DNA of 64,000 nt, taken from contig JANQFV010000031.1 in the NCBI GenBank assembly GCA_028277645.1, positions 84,881 through 148,880 on the forward strand. The letters are read 5' to 3'. This document shows positions 1 to 8,061 of this stretch, in pieces (positions within the stretch are counted from its first letter, which is position 1; each line of letters opens with the position of its first letter). The notes under the pieces are model-generated. The model was not told where the DNA came from. It worked only from the letters and a program-made list of their open reading frames with translations, and made no database searches. A program made the translations under genes and the position numbers. Source of the stretch: Phycisphaerae bacterium. Its GTDB lineage: Bacteria > Planctomycetota > Phycisphaerae > UBA1845 > Fen-1342.

Positions 1-1
1 C

Positions 2-1762
2 GTGAGCCCCAGGCATACGCCGTCGCCGATCCTGCAAGTCGCGTTGCCTAGTCTGGCGCCGACGGCGCTCGTTCGGCGCCCGTTGGCCGACGTCGACAGC
101 CCGGATGAAACCGAGGCCGCGATCGCCCTGGCACTTCGCTGGCTGGCGAACCACCAGCAGCCGGATGGGAGTTGGCATGGCCGTGAATTCGACGCGCGCT
201 GCGGCGGCTGCGACGGCGTCGCGGAATATGACGTCAACGCTGCACTGACCAGTCTTGCCGTGCTCTGTTTCGTTGGTGCCGGCCACACGCACACGGAGCC
301 CAGCCCATATCAAGAGGTGGTAGCGTCGGCGATCTCGTGGTTGGCCGAACACCAGGGTGACAACGGCGACCTGCGTTGCGGCGAAACGATGTACAGCCAC
401 AGCCTCGCTACCTTGGCCCTGTCTGAGACGTTAGGCGTCACACGAGACGCCGCCCTGCGCAGCGCAGTTCAGCGCGCTGTCCAGTTTGCGATTGGAGCCC
501 GTGATCCGCGTGCGGGCGGTTGGCGCTACGCGCCGCGCGACGGCAGCGACACGCTGATGACCGGCTGGCACACGATGGCGCTCAAGAGCGCCGCGTTGGC
601 CGGTCAGGCGGTGCCTGCGGAGGTGTTCGCTGGCGTCGAACGCTGGCTGCGGATGGTCGAGGATTCCGACGTTCCCGGCCTGTGTGCCGATCAGCCCGGG
701 ATGGACGTAAATCCGACGGCCACTGCCGCCGGCATGTTTATTAGACAGATGCTCGGGAGCCCGCGCGATGACATACGTCAGATCAACGCCGGTCGCGTAC
801 TGGCGGAGATTACGCCGACCTGGGACGCGAACCTGGACACGGCCCTGTGGTACTTCGCGACACTGGCGCAACTGCACCAGGGCGGCGCGGCCTGGGATAC
901 ATGGAACGCCGCGCTCTCGGCCGAACTCATCGAGCATCAGGAGACCGAAGGACCGCCGGCTGGCAGTTGGCCGGTCGCGGACGAATGGTCGCGCGTCGGT
1001 GGGCGTGTCTATCAGCCGGCGCTGTGTACACTGATGCTCGAGGTGCAGTATCGCTACCTGCCGATGCACCGCACCGCACCGCCGGTGGGACCGCCGGGCA
1101 CGATCTCCGGTCTGATCACAGATGTCGACACTGGGTTACCGATCGCCAATGCAACCGTGCGAGTCGACTTGTCGGCGTCCAGTGCGGCGGAGGCGATTAC
1201 GAACGACGACGGGCATTACGAACTGACCGTGCCGCACACGCCGGACCATTTCGCGATGTCTGCTTCACACCCACAGTACGTGCCCGAAAGCCACAGCATT
1301 CCGACCGAGACATTGCGGGAGCATGGCCTGCGGCTGGATTTCGCGCTGGCGCCGCGGTCGTTGCGCGCGATCGTGATCGAGGCAGTTCCGGACGTCCATC
1401 ATCTGGGAAACGACCGGTTTGACGGCCGTGTGAACAGCCAGTTCCAGAAGCGCAGCGAGGGTCGCTCATACGTCGCGGAGTTTGAGATCATCGAGCTGCC
1501 GCCGCCGGGGACGCGCGTCCGGTTGACGATGTTGACCAAGGGCGTGCAGTGTCCCCATCCAATCCGCATCAACGGTGAAATGCTGCGCACGCGGATGCGA
1601 TCGTCACCCGCGGACGGTTCGTTCGGCGAGTTCGTTGCGGCCGTCGACCCGGCACTGTTACAGCCCGGCGTCAACGAAGTCCTCATCCGCACGAGCAGTT
1701 GCCACGGCGACCTCGATGACTTCGAGTTCGTGAACGTCCAACTGCACTTCGACGACGAGTAG
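2..1762 (+). CDS. Terpenoid-cyclase/prenyltransferase-fold repeat protein with carboxypeptidase-regulatory-like domain (5' partial)
   Basis: The first ~350 residues carry repeated alpha-alpha toroid motifs (for example LRWLANHQQPDGSW near residue 45 and GGWRYAPRDG near 170) of the squalene cyclase/prenyltransferase fold. A carboxypeptidase-D-regulatory-like beta domain follows at about 365-450 (GTISGLITDVDTGLPIANA), then a C-terminal ~130 residues I do not recognise. Planctomycetes carry many such secreted or membrane-attached toroid proteins of unknown role. I see no DxDD-type cyclase motif, so enzymatic hopanoid synthesis is not supported. The frame is open to the window edge and the visible N-terminus is a Pro-rich linker rather than a signal peptide, so the true start probably lies upstream. 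The stop faces the DUF1573 gene, with a hairpin between them. Confidence 0.75.
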   Translation: MSPRHTPSPILQVALPSLAPTALVRRPLADVDSPDETEAAIALALRWLANHQQPDGSWHGREFDARCGGCDGVAEYDVNAALTSLAVLCFVGAGHTHTEPSPYQEVVASAISWLAEHQGDNGDLRCGETMYSHSLATLALSETLGVTRDAALRSAVQRAVQFAIGARDPRAGGWRYAPRDGSDTLMTGWHTMALKSAALAGQAVPAEVFAGVERWLRMVEDSDVPGLCADQPGMDVNPTATAAGMFIRQMLGSPRDDIRQINAGRVLAEITPTWDANLDTALWYFATLAQLHQGGAAWDTWNAALSAELIEHQETEGPPAGSWPVADEWSRVGGRVYQPALCTLMLEVQYRYLPMHRTAPPVGPPGTISGLITDVDTGLPIANATVRVDLSASSAAEAITNDDGHYELTVPHTPDHFAMSASHPQYVPESHSIPTETLREHGLRLDFALAPRSLRAIVIEAVPDVHHLGNDRFDGRVNSQFQKRSEGRSYVAEFEIIELPPPGTRVRLTMLTKGVQCPHPIRINGEMLRTRMRSSPADGSFGEFVAAVDPALLQPGVNEVLIRTSSCHGDLDDFEFVNVQLHFDDE

Positions 1763-1776
1763 CCCCCCTTGTCAGA

Positions 1777-1800
1777 CCTCTCCCCGGTAGCGGGGAGAGG
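1777..1800. terminator. Hairpin between convergent genes
   Basis: A perfect 10-bp inverted repeat (CCTCTCCCCG / CGGGGAGAGG) with a 4-nt loop sits between the stops of the toroid-protein gene and the DUF1573 gene. There is no good T-tract on either side, so it may be a bidirectional transcription stop, an mRNA 3'-end stabiliser, or a copy of a dispersed palindrome. Confidence 0.5.
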
Positions 1801-1836
1801 CTTGTCGAATGCCGTTACAAGCTTCGCGAGTCCAGA

Positions 1837-3186
1837 CTAGCCTTCCTTGGACTCCGCGCCCTGCTCGGCTTGTTTGGCCTTCTCGGCTTCCTCGGCGGCC
1901 TTGCGGGCCTGCGCCTTGCGAATTGCTTCCTCGATCTGCTTCTTCAGCGCCTCGGCATCGGGGTTCGACGCGGGCTCGGCCGGCTTCTTTGGTTGACCAG
2001 CGCCCGCGGTGCCGGCGGGTTTTGCCGGTGCGGGCTGGGCTGGTTGACGTCCACCGGTCGGTACGACACCCAGATCAGCGCCGCGCATTGCGGGGCCCGG
2101 CTGACGACGCTTGTCGGCGGCGGGCCGGCGCTGCGCACGGTTGTCGCGTTTGATCACAGGCACTTCCAGCTTGGAGTACTCGGGCTTCTCGGAACTGGTG
2201 TAGACCTGCACACGCGGGTTGCGATCGGGAATCTCGCCGTAGGGCGGCAATGTGATCTGGAGTTGATCCCACGCGGTCTTGCCCGTCTGCGGAGCTTGTC
2301 GACGCTGGTTGTCCAGGACTTGCCACTCAACGTCTTCGTTGCCCATTGTCACCTTGGTGATTTCAATGGGTTCATCCTTGCGATACTCGAACCGCAGGAC
2401 GCGTTTGATCGGCTTGTCCATGCTCGGCGTGACCAGCAGCGTAGACGGTTTCAGTGCGGCGATCGCCGGCACGTCCGCCCGCAGGCGAATCGTGATCGAC
2501 GGGACGAGCGGCAAGCCCGTATCCAGCAGCACGGAGGCGTAATTGCGACCGGTCTGAAGCGGTGGCTTGGTGGTCGCCTTCAACTCATACTCCGCACCGG
2601 GCTTGACCTCCTTGAGTTCGACATCGAAACGTCCGAAGTTCTGTTTCTCGTTCAACTTCAGATTCACCGGCTCGTCAAACTGGCAGACCAGCTTGATGGT
2701 GTCCGAGGCAACCTCGCCAACTTCGATGTCCTGAAAGATGATCTGTTGCGTGGGCGTGATCTCGAACAGCCCCTTGACCATACCGCGCACGGGGATATCG
2801 AAACGCGGATTGGCCTTGTCATTGGTCTCGAGATAGACGTGTTTGTTTGCCTTACCGAGACGCTTGGTGCTGTAGGAGATCTTGAAGGTGGTTTCCTCGC
2901 CGGGCGCGAGCGGCGACTTCGGCTTCGTCGCGACCGTGCAACCGCAACTGCTGCGGGAGTTGATCGTCAATGGCGCCTTGCCGGCGTTCTTCAACGTGAA
3001 GATACCCTCTGCGGGCGCGCCTTCCCAGACCTCGCCAAAGTCGAACACCTGCGGCTCGACGACGAGCTTGGGGCCATCGGGATCCGCCGGCGCGGCCGGC
3101 TGGGCGGCTTCCTGGGCAACCGCAACAAACGCAAAGCTGAGTACCGCGGACAGTACCGCACTGCTTGCAGCCATGTTCCAACGCAT
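1837..3186 (-). CDS. Secreted DUF1573 domain protein
   Basis: After a signal peptide (MRWNMAAS then a hydrophobic stretch to AVA-Q) the protein has the DUF1573 signature: a beta-sandwich beginning 'VVEPQVFDFGEVWEG', then 'FTLKNAGKAPLTI' and 'SSCGCTVA', the typical Cys-x-Cys loop of this Ig-like family. Further beta repeats fill residues ~140-340. The last ~90 residues are Pro/Ala/Lys/Glu-rich and probably disordered. The family is abundant in Planctomycetes and Bacteroidetes and its role is unknown. I chose the ATG at 3186 because GGAGG lies 9 nt upstream; the ATG at 3192 is too close to that SD. An open frame reaches back to 3249 without support. Confidence 0.8.
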   Translation of the reverse strand: MRWNMAASSAVLSAVLSFAFVAVAQEAAQPAAPADPDGPKLVVEPQVFDFGEVWEGAPAEGIFTLKNAGKAPLTINSRSSCGCTVATKPKSPLAPGEETTFKISYSTKRLGKANKHVYLETNDKANPRFDIPVRGMVKGLFEITPTQQIIFQDIEVGEVASDTIKLVCQFDEPVNLKLNEKQNFGRFDVELKEVKPGAEYELKATTKPPLQTGRNYASVLLDTGLPLVPSITIRLRADVPAIAALKPSTLLVTPSMDKPIKRVLRFEYRKDEPIEITKVTMGNEDVEWQVLDNQRRQAPQTGKTAWDQLQITLPPYGEIPDRNPRVQVYTSSEKPEYSKLEVPVIKRDNRAQRRPAADKRRQPGPAMRGADLGVVPTGGRQPAQPAPAKPAGTAGAGQPKKPAEPASNPDAEALKKQIEEAIRKAQARKAAEEAEKAKQAEQGAESKEG

Positions 3187-3394
3187 GTTCATATTCCTCC
3201 TGCAGTGACGATCGCTACTGCTTGATGTTAGGACCGTTCGTTTACTCATCTATCGAGCGTAGACAGCCAGCGCTCACTGCCTGATAGTCGCGGACGCGAA
3301 AAACCGCCCGCGCCGCTGGATTCCACTACTTCGTCGCGCAGAATCTGTGCGCCACTCCCGCCCGTCGGCCGGCGGTCCACGGTGAATTAGGCAA

Positions 3395-3430
3395 GTTAGC
3401 GGCTAACGTCTTTCATGTCAATCTGTTAGC
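3395..3430. promoter_or_regulatory. GTTAGC palindrome cluster upstream of the aldo/keto reductase
   Basis: GTTAGC-G-GCTAAC is a perfect 13-nt palindrome at 3395-3407, and a third half-site GTTAGC follows at 3425-3430. It lies in the ~390-nt divergent intergenic region between the DUF1573 gene and the reductase, about 150-180 nt before the reductase start. A dimeric repressor site is a reasonable guess; no regulator gene is adjacent. I see nothing else identifiable in 3187-3575. Confidence 0.35.
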
Positions 3431-3575
3431 TCGACTCGTGGCGACACAGGCTGCCGCGTGCGCGGTTCCGGGATCTCCGCGCATCCCGTCGCAGCGGATC
3501 TCCAGCGCAGATACAATTCGATTGCACGCTGAGATCGATTGCGATCGCCACTCAGAGCGGATTGAGAGGAGTTCT

Positions 3576-4565
3576 ATGAAGACGCGCAAGTTAGGTCAGT
3601 CGAACGAGCAGGTGTCGGCCATCGGCCTCGGCTGCATGGGGATGTCCGAGTTCTACGGTCCGCGGGACGAGGCGGAGTCGGTCGCGACGCTCCAGCGTGC
3701 GCTGGATCTTGGCGTCACGTTCCTCGACACCGCCGACATCTACGGGCCGCACACCAACGAGACTCTGGTGGGGCGAGCGATCCGCGACCGCAGGAAGGAG
3801 GTCTTCCTCGCGACAAAATTCGGCATCATGCGCGACCCGGATAGCAAGGAGTCTCGCGGCGTGAACGGTCGGCCAGAGTACGTGAAATCAGCCTGCGACG
3901 CGAGCCTTCAGCGACTGCGGGTGGATGTGATCGACCTGTACTACCAGCATCGCGTCGATCCGCAGACGCCGATCGAGGACACGGTCGGCGCGATGTCCGA
4001 GCTGGTGCAGACGGGCAAGGTGCGCTACCTCGGGCTGTCGGAGGCGGCGCCGGCGACTATTCGCCGGGCGTGCAGCGTCCACCAGATCACGGCGTTGCAG
4101 ACCGAGTACTCGCTGTGGAGCCGCGATCCGGAGACCGAGTTGCTCGCGACGTGTCGGGAATTGGGCGTAGCATTCGTTGCCTACAGCCCGCTCGGCCGCG
4201 GGTTCCTGACCGGCCAGATCAAGAAGCCGGAGGATCTGGCAGAGGACGACTGGCGCCGCTTCAATCCACGCTTCCAGGGCGACAGCTTTGTGAAAAACCT
4301 GGAGCTCGTCCACCACATCGAGCGGCTCGCCAGCGACAAAGGCTGAACGGCGGCGCAACTTGCGCTGGCGTGGGTGCTCGCGCAGGACGAGAACATCATC
4401 CCGATCCCCGGCACGAAGCGCATCAAGTACCTCGAACAAAACGCCGCCGCGGTCGACATCGAGCTGACCTCCAGCGAGGTCGAGACGATTAACGAAATCG
4501 CCCCGCCGAATGCAGCCACCGGCACACGGTACCCGGAACTGATGATGGGGTTGTTGGACGCGTAG
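3576..4565 (+). CDS. Aldo/keto reductase with an in-frame TGA at codon 257
   Basis: NADPH-dependent aldo/keto reductase of the '[12 protein letters not shown]' class. The tetrad is visible: D51 and Y56 in DTADIYG, K81 in ATKFG, H125 in YYQHRVDP. The nucleotide-binding end ([13 protein letters not shown]) is in the same frame but lies beyond a TGA at 4344-4346. Reading through gives 329 codons, the normal family length. The stop falls in '[19 protein letters not shown]', where relatives commonly have Cys (KGCTPAQLALAW). No other lesion is visible. Options are a one-base nonsense mutation (TGC or TGT to TGA), a sequencing error, or a selenocysteine codon. A small inverted repeat (GCGCAA-C-TTGCGC) starts a few nt after the TGA but does not look like a classical SECIS. 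Start chosen at ATG 3576 after GAGAGGAG; an open frame runs upstream to 3438. Confidence 0.7.
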
Positions 4566-4605
4566 GGGAGCGCTCGGGTCGCGCGCGGAACACTCCCGAG
4601 AAATG

Positions 4606-4635
4606 GCAACGGCCGACGCGGAGGTCGGCCGTTGC
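4606..4635. terminator. Strong bidirectional hairpin between convergent genes
   Basis: A perfect 12-bp stem (GCAACGGCCGAC / GTCGGCCGTTGC) with a 6-nt loop lies between the reductase stop and the cDPGS-like stop. Short T-rich (plus) and ATTT (minus) tails flank it. The position and stem strength fit a shared terminator. Confidence 0.65.
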
Positions 4636-4650
4636 TTCGTGCCTCCGTAT

Positions 4651-5970
4651 CTATCCGACCACTTTCTTGATCGCCGCTTCGAGTTGGCCCGGCTGTTGCT
4701 CTTCGAGCTCGTACAGCACACGCGTGCTGGGCTTGTTGATGTTCAACATGCGACCGAGGTCGATCGGGGTGCCGATGATCACCGCGTCGCACGGTACGGC
4801 ATTGATCGTATCCTCCAGCTCCTTCATCTGTTTGTCGCCGTAACCCATTGCCGGCAGGACCTCGCTCACGTGCGTGTACTTCGCGTACGTGTCCTTGATG
4901 GATCCGACGGCGTACGGCCGCGGTTCGACGATCGTCGCGCCCAGATTCTGAGCTGCGACGTGGCCGGCACCGTACTTCATTTCGCCGTGCGTGAGTGTCG
5001 GGCCGTCTTCGACGACGAGCACCTTCTTGCCCTTCACGAGTTCGGGTTGTTCCACCGTAACGGGCGAGTTCGCACGCACCACGGTCGCGTTCGGATTACA
5101 CTCCGCGACGTTGCTCAGCACAGTATCGATCGCAGCCTGATCGGCCGTGTCCATCTTGTTTACGACGATCAGATCGGCCATGTACAGATTCGTCTCGCCA
5201 GGGTAGTAACGGCGCTCGTGTCCCGGGCGGTGGGGGTCCACCACCACGATGTACAGATCCGGCTGGTAGAACGCCATATCGTTGTTGCCACCGTCCCACA
5301 GAATGACGTCGGCCTCCTTCTCGGCCTCGCGCAGGATCTTCTCGTAGTCGATGCCGGCGTAGATCACATTCCCGGCGGCGATGTGCGGCTCGTACTCCTC
5401 GCGCTCCTCGATCGTGCAATCGTGCTTGTCGAGGTCGCTGATCTCCGCGAAACGCTGGCAGATCTGCTTGCTCAAGTCGCCGTAGGGCATCGGGTGACGA
5501 ACGGCGGCGACCTTCTTGCCGAGCTTCTTGAGAATGTTCACGACCGCCCGCGATGTCTGGCTCTTGCCGCAGCCGGTGCGCACGGCGCAGACGGCGATCA
5601 ATGGCTTGGTGCTCTTGATCATCGTGTGGCGATGGCCAAGGATCACGAAATCAGCGCCACACGAGTTGCACAGCGACGCCTTGTGCATGACCTCTTCGTG
5701 CGGCAGATCCGAGTATGCGATCGTGCACAGATCGACGTCGTGCTTCTTGATCAGGGCCGGCAGTTCGCTCTCATCGTAGATCGGCACACCCTGCGGATAC
5801 CGTGGACCGGAAAGCTCCGGCGGGTACGTCCGGCCCTCAATATCAGGGATCTGCGTGGCGGTGAACGCGACGACCTCGTACGCGTCGTTGTCCCGCCAAT
5901 AGGTGTTGAAATCGTGGAAATCGCGCCCGGCGGCGCCCAGAATGATCACGCGACGCTTTGTGTTGCTCAT
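4651..5970 (-). CDS. Cyclic 2,3-diphosphoglycerate synthetase-like P-loop GTPase
   Basis: This 439-residue protein matches the cDPG-synthetase-like family throughout: N-terminal Rossmann-like start 'RRVIILGAAGRDFHDFN', then 'FTATQIPDIEGR'. A P-loop 'AVRTGCGKSQTSR' lies near residue 130, followed by 'RHPMPYGDL', 'CTIEEREEYEPH', 'ILWDGGNND' and 'VVVDPHRPGHE', and a G4-like 'VVNKMD'. In methanogens the enzyme makes the thermolyte cyclic 2,3-diphosphoglycerate. The bacterial members are widespread but not, to my knowledge, characterised, so NTPase is safe and the substrate is inference. The gene stands alone on the minus strand. The ATG is preceded only by a weak purine-rich stretch. Confidence 0.8.
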   Translation of the reverse strand: MSNTKRRVIILGAAGRDFHDFNTYWRDNDAYEVVAFTATQIPDIEGRTYPPELSGPRYPQGVPIYDESELPALIKKHDVDLCTIAYSDLPHEEVMHKASLCNSCGADFVILGHRHTMIKSTKPLIAVCAVRTGCGKSQTSRAVVNILKKLGKKVAAVRHPMPYGDLSKQICQRFAEISDLDKHDCTIEEREEYEPHIAAGNVIYAGIDYEKILREAEKEADVILWDGGNNDMAFYQPDLYIVVVDPHRPGHERRYYPGETNLYMADLIVVNKMDTADQAAIDTVLSNVAECNPNATVVRANSPVTVEQPELVKGKKVLVVEDGPTLTHGEMKYGAGHVAAQNLGATIVEPRPYAVGSIKDTYAKYTHVSEVLPAMGYGDKQMKELEDTINAVPCDAVIIGTPIDLGRMLNINKPSTRVLYELEEQQPGQLEAAIKKVVG

Positions 5971-6158
5971 TTCTCAGCTAACCCAGGATTGAAACGTGTG
6001 ACGGGCAGGGCACTTACGGGGCGATCGGCGAGCCCCACCGATCGAGCTTCCCGCAGCCGCTTCCTGCCTGGGGTCTCCAAGATTAGCCCAGAAGCGCCGC
6101 GCACTCAAGCGCGAAGCGCCAAACGACAATGTCCGGGAATCTCGCGCGTAGGGCGGGC

Positions 6159-6187
6159 TTGTCGGTCACCGCGGCGCGGGCTACGAT
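6159..6187 (+). promoter_or_regulatory. Candidate sigma70-type promoter for the small-protein cluster
   Basis: TTGTCG at 6159-6164 and TACGAT at 6182-6187 are separated by 17 nt and lie about 35 nt before the ATG at 6222. Both hexamers match the consensus at four of six positions with ideal spacing. The gap upstream to the cDPGS-like start is otherwise featureless. Confidence 0.45.
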
Positions 6188-6221
6188 TCCTGCATTGAAG
6201 CTGGTTTGCGGGAGATTTCGT

Positions 6222-6449
6222 ATGCGACGATGGCGCCGAGTTCTGGGGCACCTGCTGCTGGTAACCGTGGTGTTAGGCGGGCTCGTCGTGCCGGCCCAGG
6301 CCGAGGACGACAAGGAGCCGTGGCGTGAGCCCGGCATCCGCTACCTGAAGTACCAGAAGCCGTACATCCCCTGGCTGATCGGCAGCGGCATCATCATTGC
6401 CTGCCTGTTCGTCGCCTTCAAAAACCCGCACCGCAGCCACATGGACTGA
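6222..6449 (+). CDS. Small exported/membrane protein, 75 aa
   Basis: The product begins with a basic N-region and hydrophobic segment ending 'VVPAQA-ED', a likely signal peptide. A short charged stretch (KEPWREPGIRYLKYQKPY) follows, then a second hydrophobic helix (WLIGSGIIIACLFVAF) ending 'KNPHRSHMD'. It would leave a ~25-residue extracytoplasmic loop and a His-containing tail. I do not recognise the family. It leads a run of three tiny same-strand genes. ATG 6222 has GGAG about 8 nt upstream; the open frame extends to 6129 without an SD. Confidence 0.55.
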   Translation: MRRWRRVLGHLLLVTVVLGGLVVPAQAEDDKEPWREPGIRYLKYQKPYIPWLIGSGIIIACLFVAFKNPHRSHMD

Positions 6450-6573
6450 TGTGTCCGCGTGCTCCGCGCCCCGCGGCGAAGCACGCTACGTTTGTATAGC
6501 GCGCACCGCTCCGCGCCGCAGGCCCCGCGCCGGACCGGCGCGCCTCATCCACTCCCGGGCCTGGAGGTTCACC

Positions 6574-6855
6574 ATGCGAAAGCGAACCTGGTTGAGTCTA
6601 TTGGTCTGCCTCAATCTCGTACTGCTGGCGGCCACCATCCTGGTCGGTACATCCCCACGGACGGCCCACGCCCAGGGCACCGGGCTGTCGGGCAACTACC
6701 TCGTCGTCTCAGGCGAGATTCAGGAGGAGTTTGACGCGCTCTATATGGTCGATCTGCGCGAGCGGGCGCTGCACGCCTTCTATTTCCGGAAGGGCACCCG
6801 CGACATGCAGTACGCGGGCTATCGCAGTCTCGAACTGGACTTCAGGAACAACTAG
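6574..6855 (+). CDS. Small secreted protein related to the next gene, 93 aa
   Basis: A signal peptide or anchor (MRKRTWLSLLVCLNLVLLAA, ending near 'AHAQ') precedes ~60 residues reading 'NYLVVSGEIQEEFDALYMVDLRERALHAF'. That resembles one or two blades of a beta-propeller ('displays value x'), too short for a whole propeller. The start is supported by GGAGG 8 nt before ATG 6574. The downstream gene has the same architecture (anchor, then 'GDYILATQQFSNSSEAIAVIDAAAKVMIVYAF'), so the two look like paralogues. Function unknown. Confidence 0.6.
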   Translation: MRKRTWLSLLVCLNLVLLAATILVGTSPRTAHAQGTGLSGNYLVVSGEIQEEFDALYMVDLRERALHAFYFRKGTRDMQYAGYRSLELDFRNN

Positions 6856-6864
6856 GAGGCCACC

Positions 6865-7209
6865 ATGCGCGAAGCGACCCACATCCGCATTGACACGCAC
6901 AGCCTCCTGATCGGCGTGCTCAGCGTCACCGCCTGCATCCTCTTCGTGGGCCTGATGCTCGTGACTATCCAACCCCGCGAGGCGCAGGCCATCGGCATGA
7001 TGGACCGCGGCGGCGACTACATCCTCGCCACGCAACAGTTCTCCAACTCCAGCGAAGCAATCGCTGTAATCGACGCTGCCGCGAAAGTGATGATCGTGTA
7101 CGCCTTCGACTACAACAACAAAGTGCTGGAGATCCTGGAGCGCGTGAACCTCGAGATGCTCCCGAGCCCCGGCGCCCGCAACGTACAGCCCGACAACCGT
7201 CGACGGTGA
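6865..7209 (+). CDS. Small membrane-anchored protein related to the previous gene, 114 aa
   Basis: It starts 9 nt after the preceding stop with a clear AGGAGG SD, so the two are cotranslated or at least cotranscribed. An N-terminal hydrophobic segment (LLIGVLSVTACILFVGLMLV) is followed by 'GDYILATQQFSNSSEAIAVIDAAAKVMIVYAFDYNNKVLEIL'. The pattern matches its neighbour: a displayed-value strand, an 'AIAVID' strand, then a strand ending Y/F. The C-terminal tail is polar. I cannot assign a family. A membrane-anchored pair that associates to complete a beta structure is a possible reading, but speculative. Confidence 0.6.
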   Translation: MREATHIRIDTHSLLIGVLSVTACILFVGLMLVTIQPREAQAIGMMDRGGDYILATQQFSNSSEAIAVIDAAAKVMIVYAFDYNNKVLEILERVNLEMLPSPGARNVQPDNRRR

Positions 7210-7250
7210 AGTCAAGGGAACAACGCCACCCGACCCAGTCTCGCTCATGC

Positions 7251-7274
7251 GATATTTAACATAATATATCTTAT
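7251..7274. other. AT-rich island in a GC-rich genome
   Basis: 21 of 24 bases are A/T (gatatttaacataatatatc then ttat) between two convergent genes. It may be a transcription-end or nucleoid-protein site; nothing else is identifiable in 7210-7425. Confidence 0.3.
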
Positions 7275-7425
7275 CGGACTTTCGATATCGACGAGAATGT
7301 CGGGCCGGAGGTTGCCTGTCTGGACTTAGTCGCCACTCCCCCCGAATCAGGATCAGCCGCGCAGCTTGGGTGTTTGGGCACGACCGCTCAACCCTGAATC
7401 CCTAGATCCTCGAATCCTTCTTCCT

Positions 7426-7932
7426 TCAATACGGCAACACCGGCAGCGGCTGACCGGCCCGGTCCTTCTGCTCGGCCGGACCGGCATGCTTACGCTTGGG
7501 ACGCTGCCGATTGAGTTGGACGCGGACGGCGGCGCGCCCGGGGTGGCGCTTCCGCGCGGACTTGGCGTGGCGGGCGTGCTTGGACTCGTCAGCGAGGTGT
7601 TCCTTTACGTACGCATCCAGGTGCTCCGGGGCCGTGAAGTGTTGCTCCCAGTCGTAGTCTCCGGAGTGATAGTCGCAGTTGTCCGTCGTGTATGCGCGAC
7701 AGATCTTCGGCCGCGTCTCGTAGATACCGCAGCGCCAATCATCCTGCAAATGCCGGCAGGCCGTAGCAAACGAGATGAACCACTCATCGTCCTCGATGAA
7801 GACCGAGACGTTTTTGTGGATCAGGTACCAGCGGATGTCGTCGAAGTCCTCGCGCGTATCAGGCGTCTCGATTGGGAGGGCGACGTACTGACAACATGCG
7901 GCGGTGCAGTGTTCGCAGAGAATGCCGGGCAT
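7426..7932 (-). CDS. YkgJ-family cysteine cluster protein
   Basis: The Cys pattern CEHCTAACCQY at the N-terminus, then ATACRHLQDDWRCGIYETRPKICRAY near residue 60-80, is the YkgJ/UPF0153 metal-binding cluster (putative Zn or Fe chelation). Lengths and spacing are typical. The C-terminal ~50 residues are basic (RKRHPGRAAVRVQLNRQRPKRKH) and may be disordered. I chose ATG 7932, preceded by GGAG at about 6 nt; a TTG at 7944 is the longest alternative. A second, more diverged YkgJ protein lies at 14.9 kb. Confidence 0.75.
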   Translation of the reverse strand: MPGILCEHCTAACCQYVALPIETPDTREDFDDIRWYLIHKNVSVFIEDDEWFISFATACRHLQDDWRCGIYETRPKICRAYTTDNCDYHSGDYDWEQHFTAPEHLDAYVKEHLADESKHARHAKSARKRHPGRAAVRVQLNRQRPKRKHAGPAEQKDRAGQPLPVLPY

Positions 7933-8061
7933 TGCGGACTCCAAGGTTACGTTACAAGACGTTAGCCGCTCGCGCCCGCTGCTACCCCCCTGCCGCTTTT
8001 GTGGCGTGCGCGCTCACGGATTCCGTGGTCTTTGCGTCGGATGATAGCGAGTCACGGGCTG

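Noticed and set aside
1870..3225. 451-residue plus-strand frame antisense to the DUF1573 gene
   Set aside because: No signal, domain or SD. The minus-strand protein explains the sequence, and long antisense frames are common at this GC content.
4347..4370. Bacterial SECIS hairpin after the in-frame TGA
   Set aside because: The dyad has a 1-nt centre and is too close to the TGA; it does not match the classical bulge-and-loop layout, so Sec insertion remains only a possibility.
4603..6198. 531-residue plus-strand frame antisense to the cDPGS-like gene
   Set aside because: Arg/Val/His-rich shadow translation; the opposite strand encodes a clear P-loop protein.
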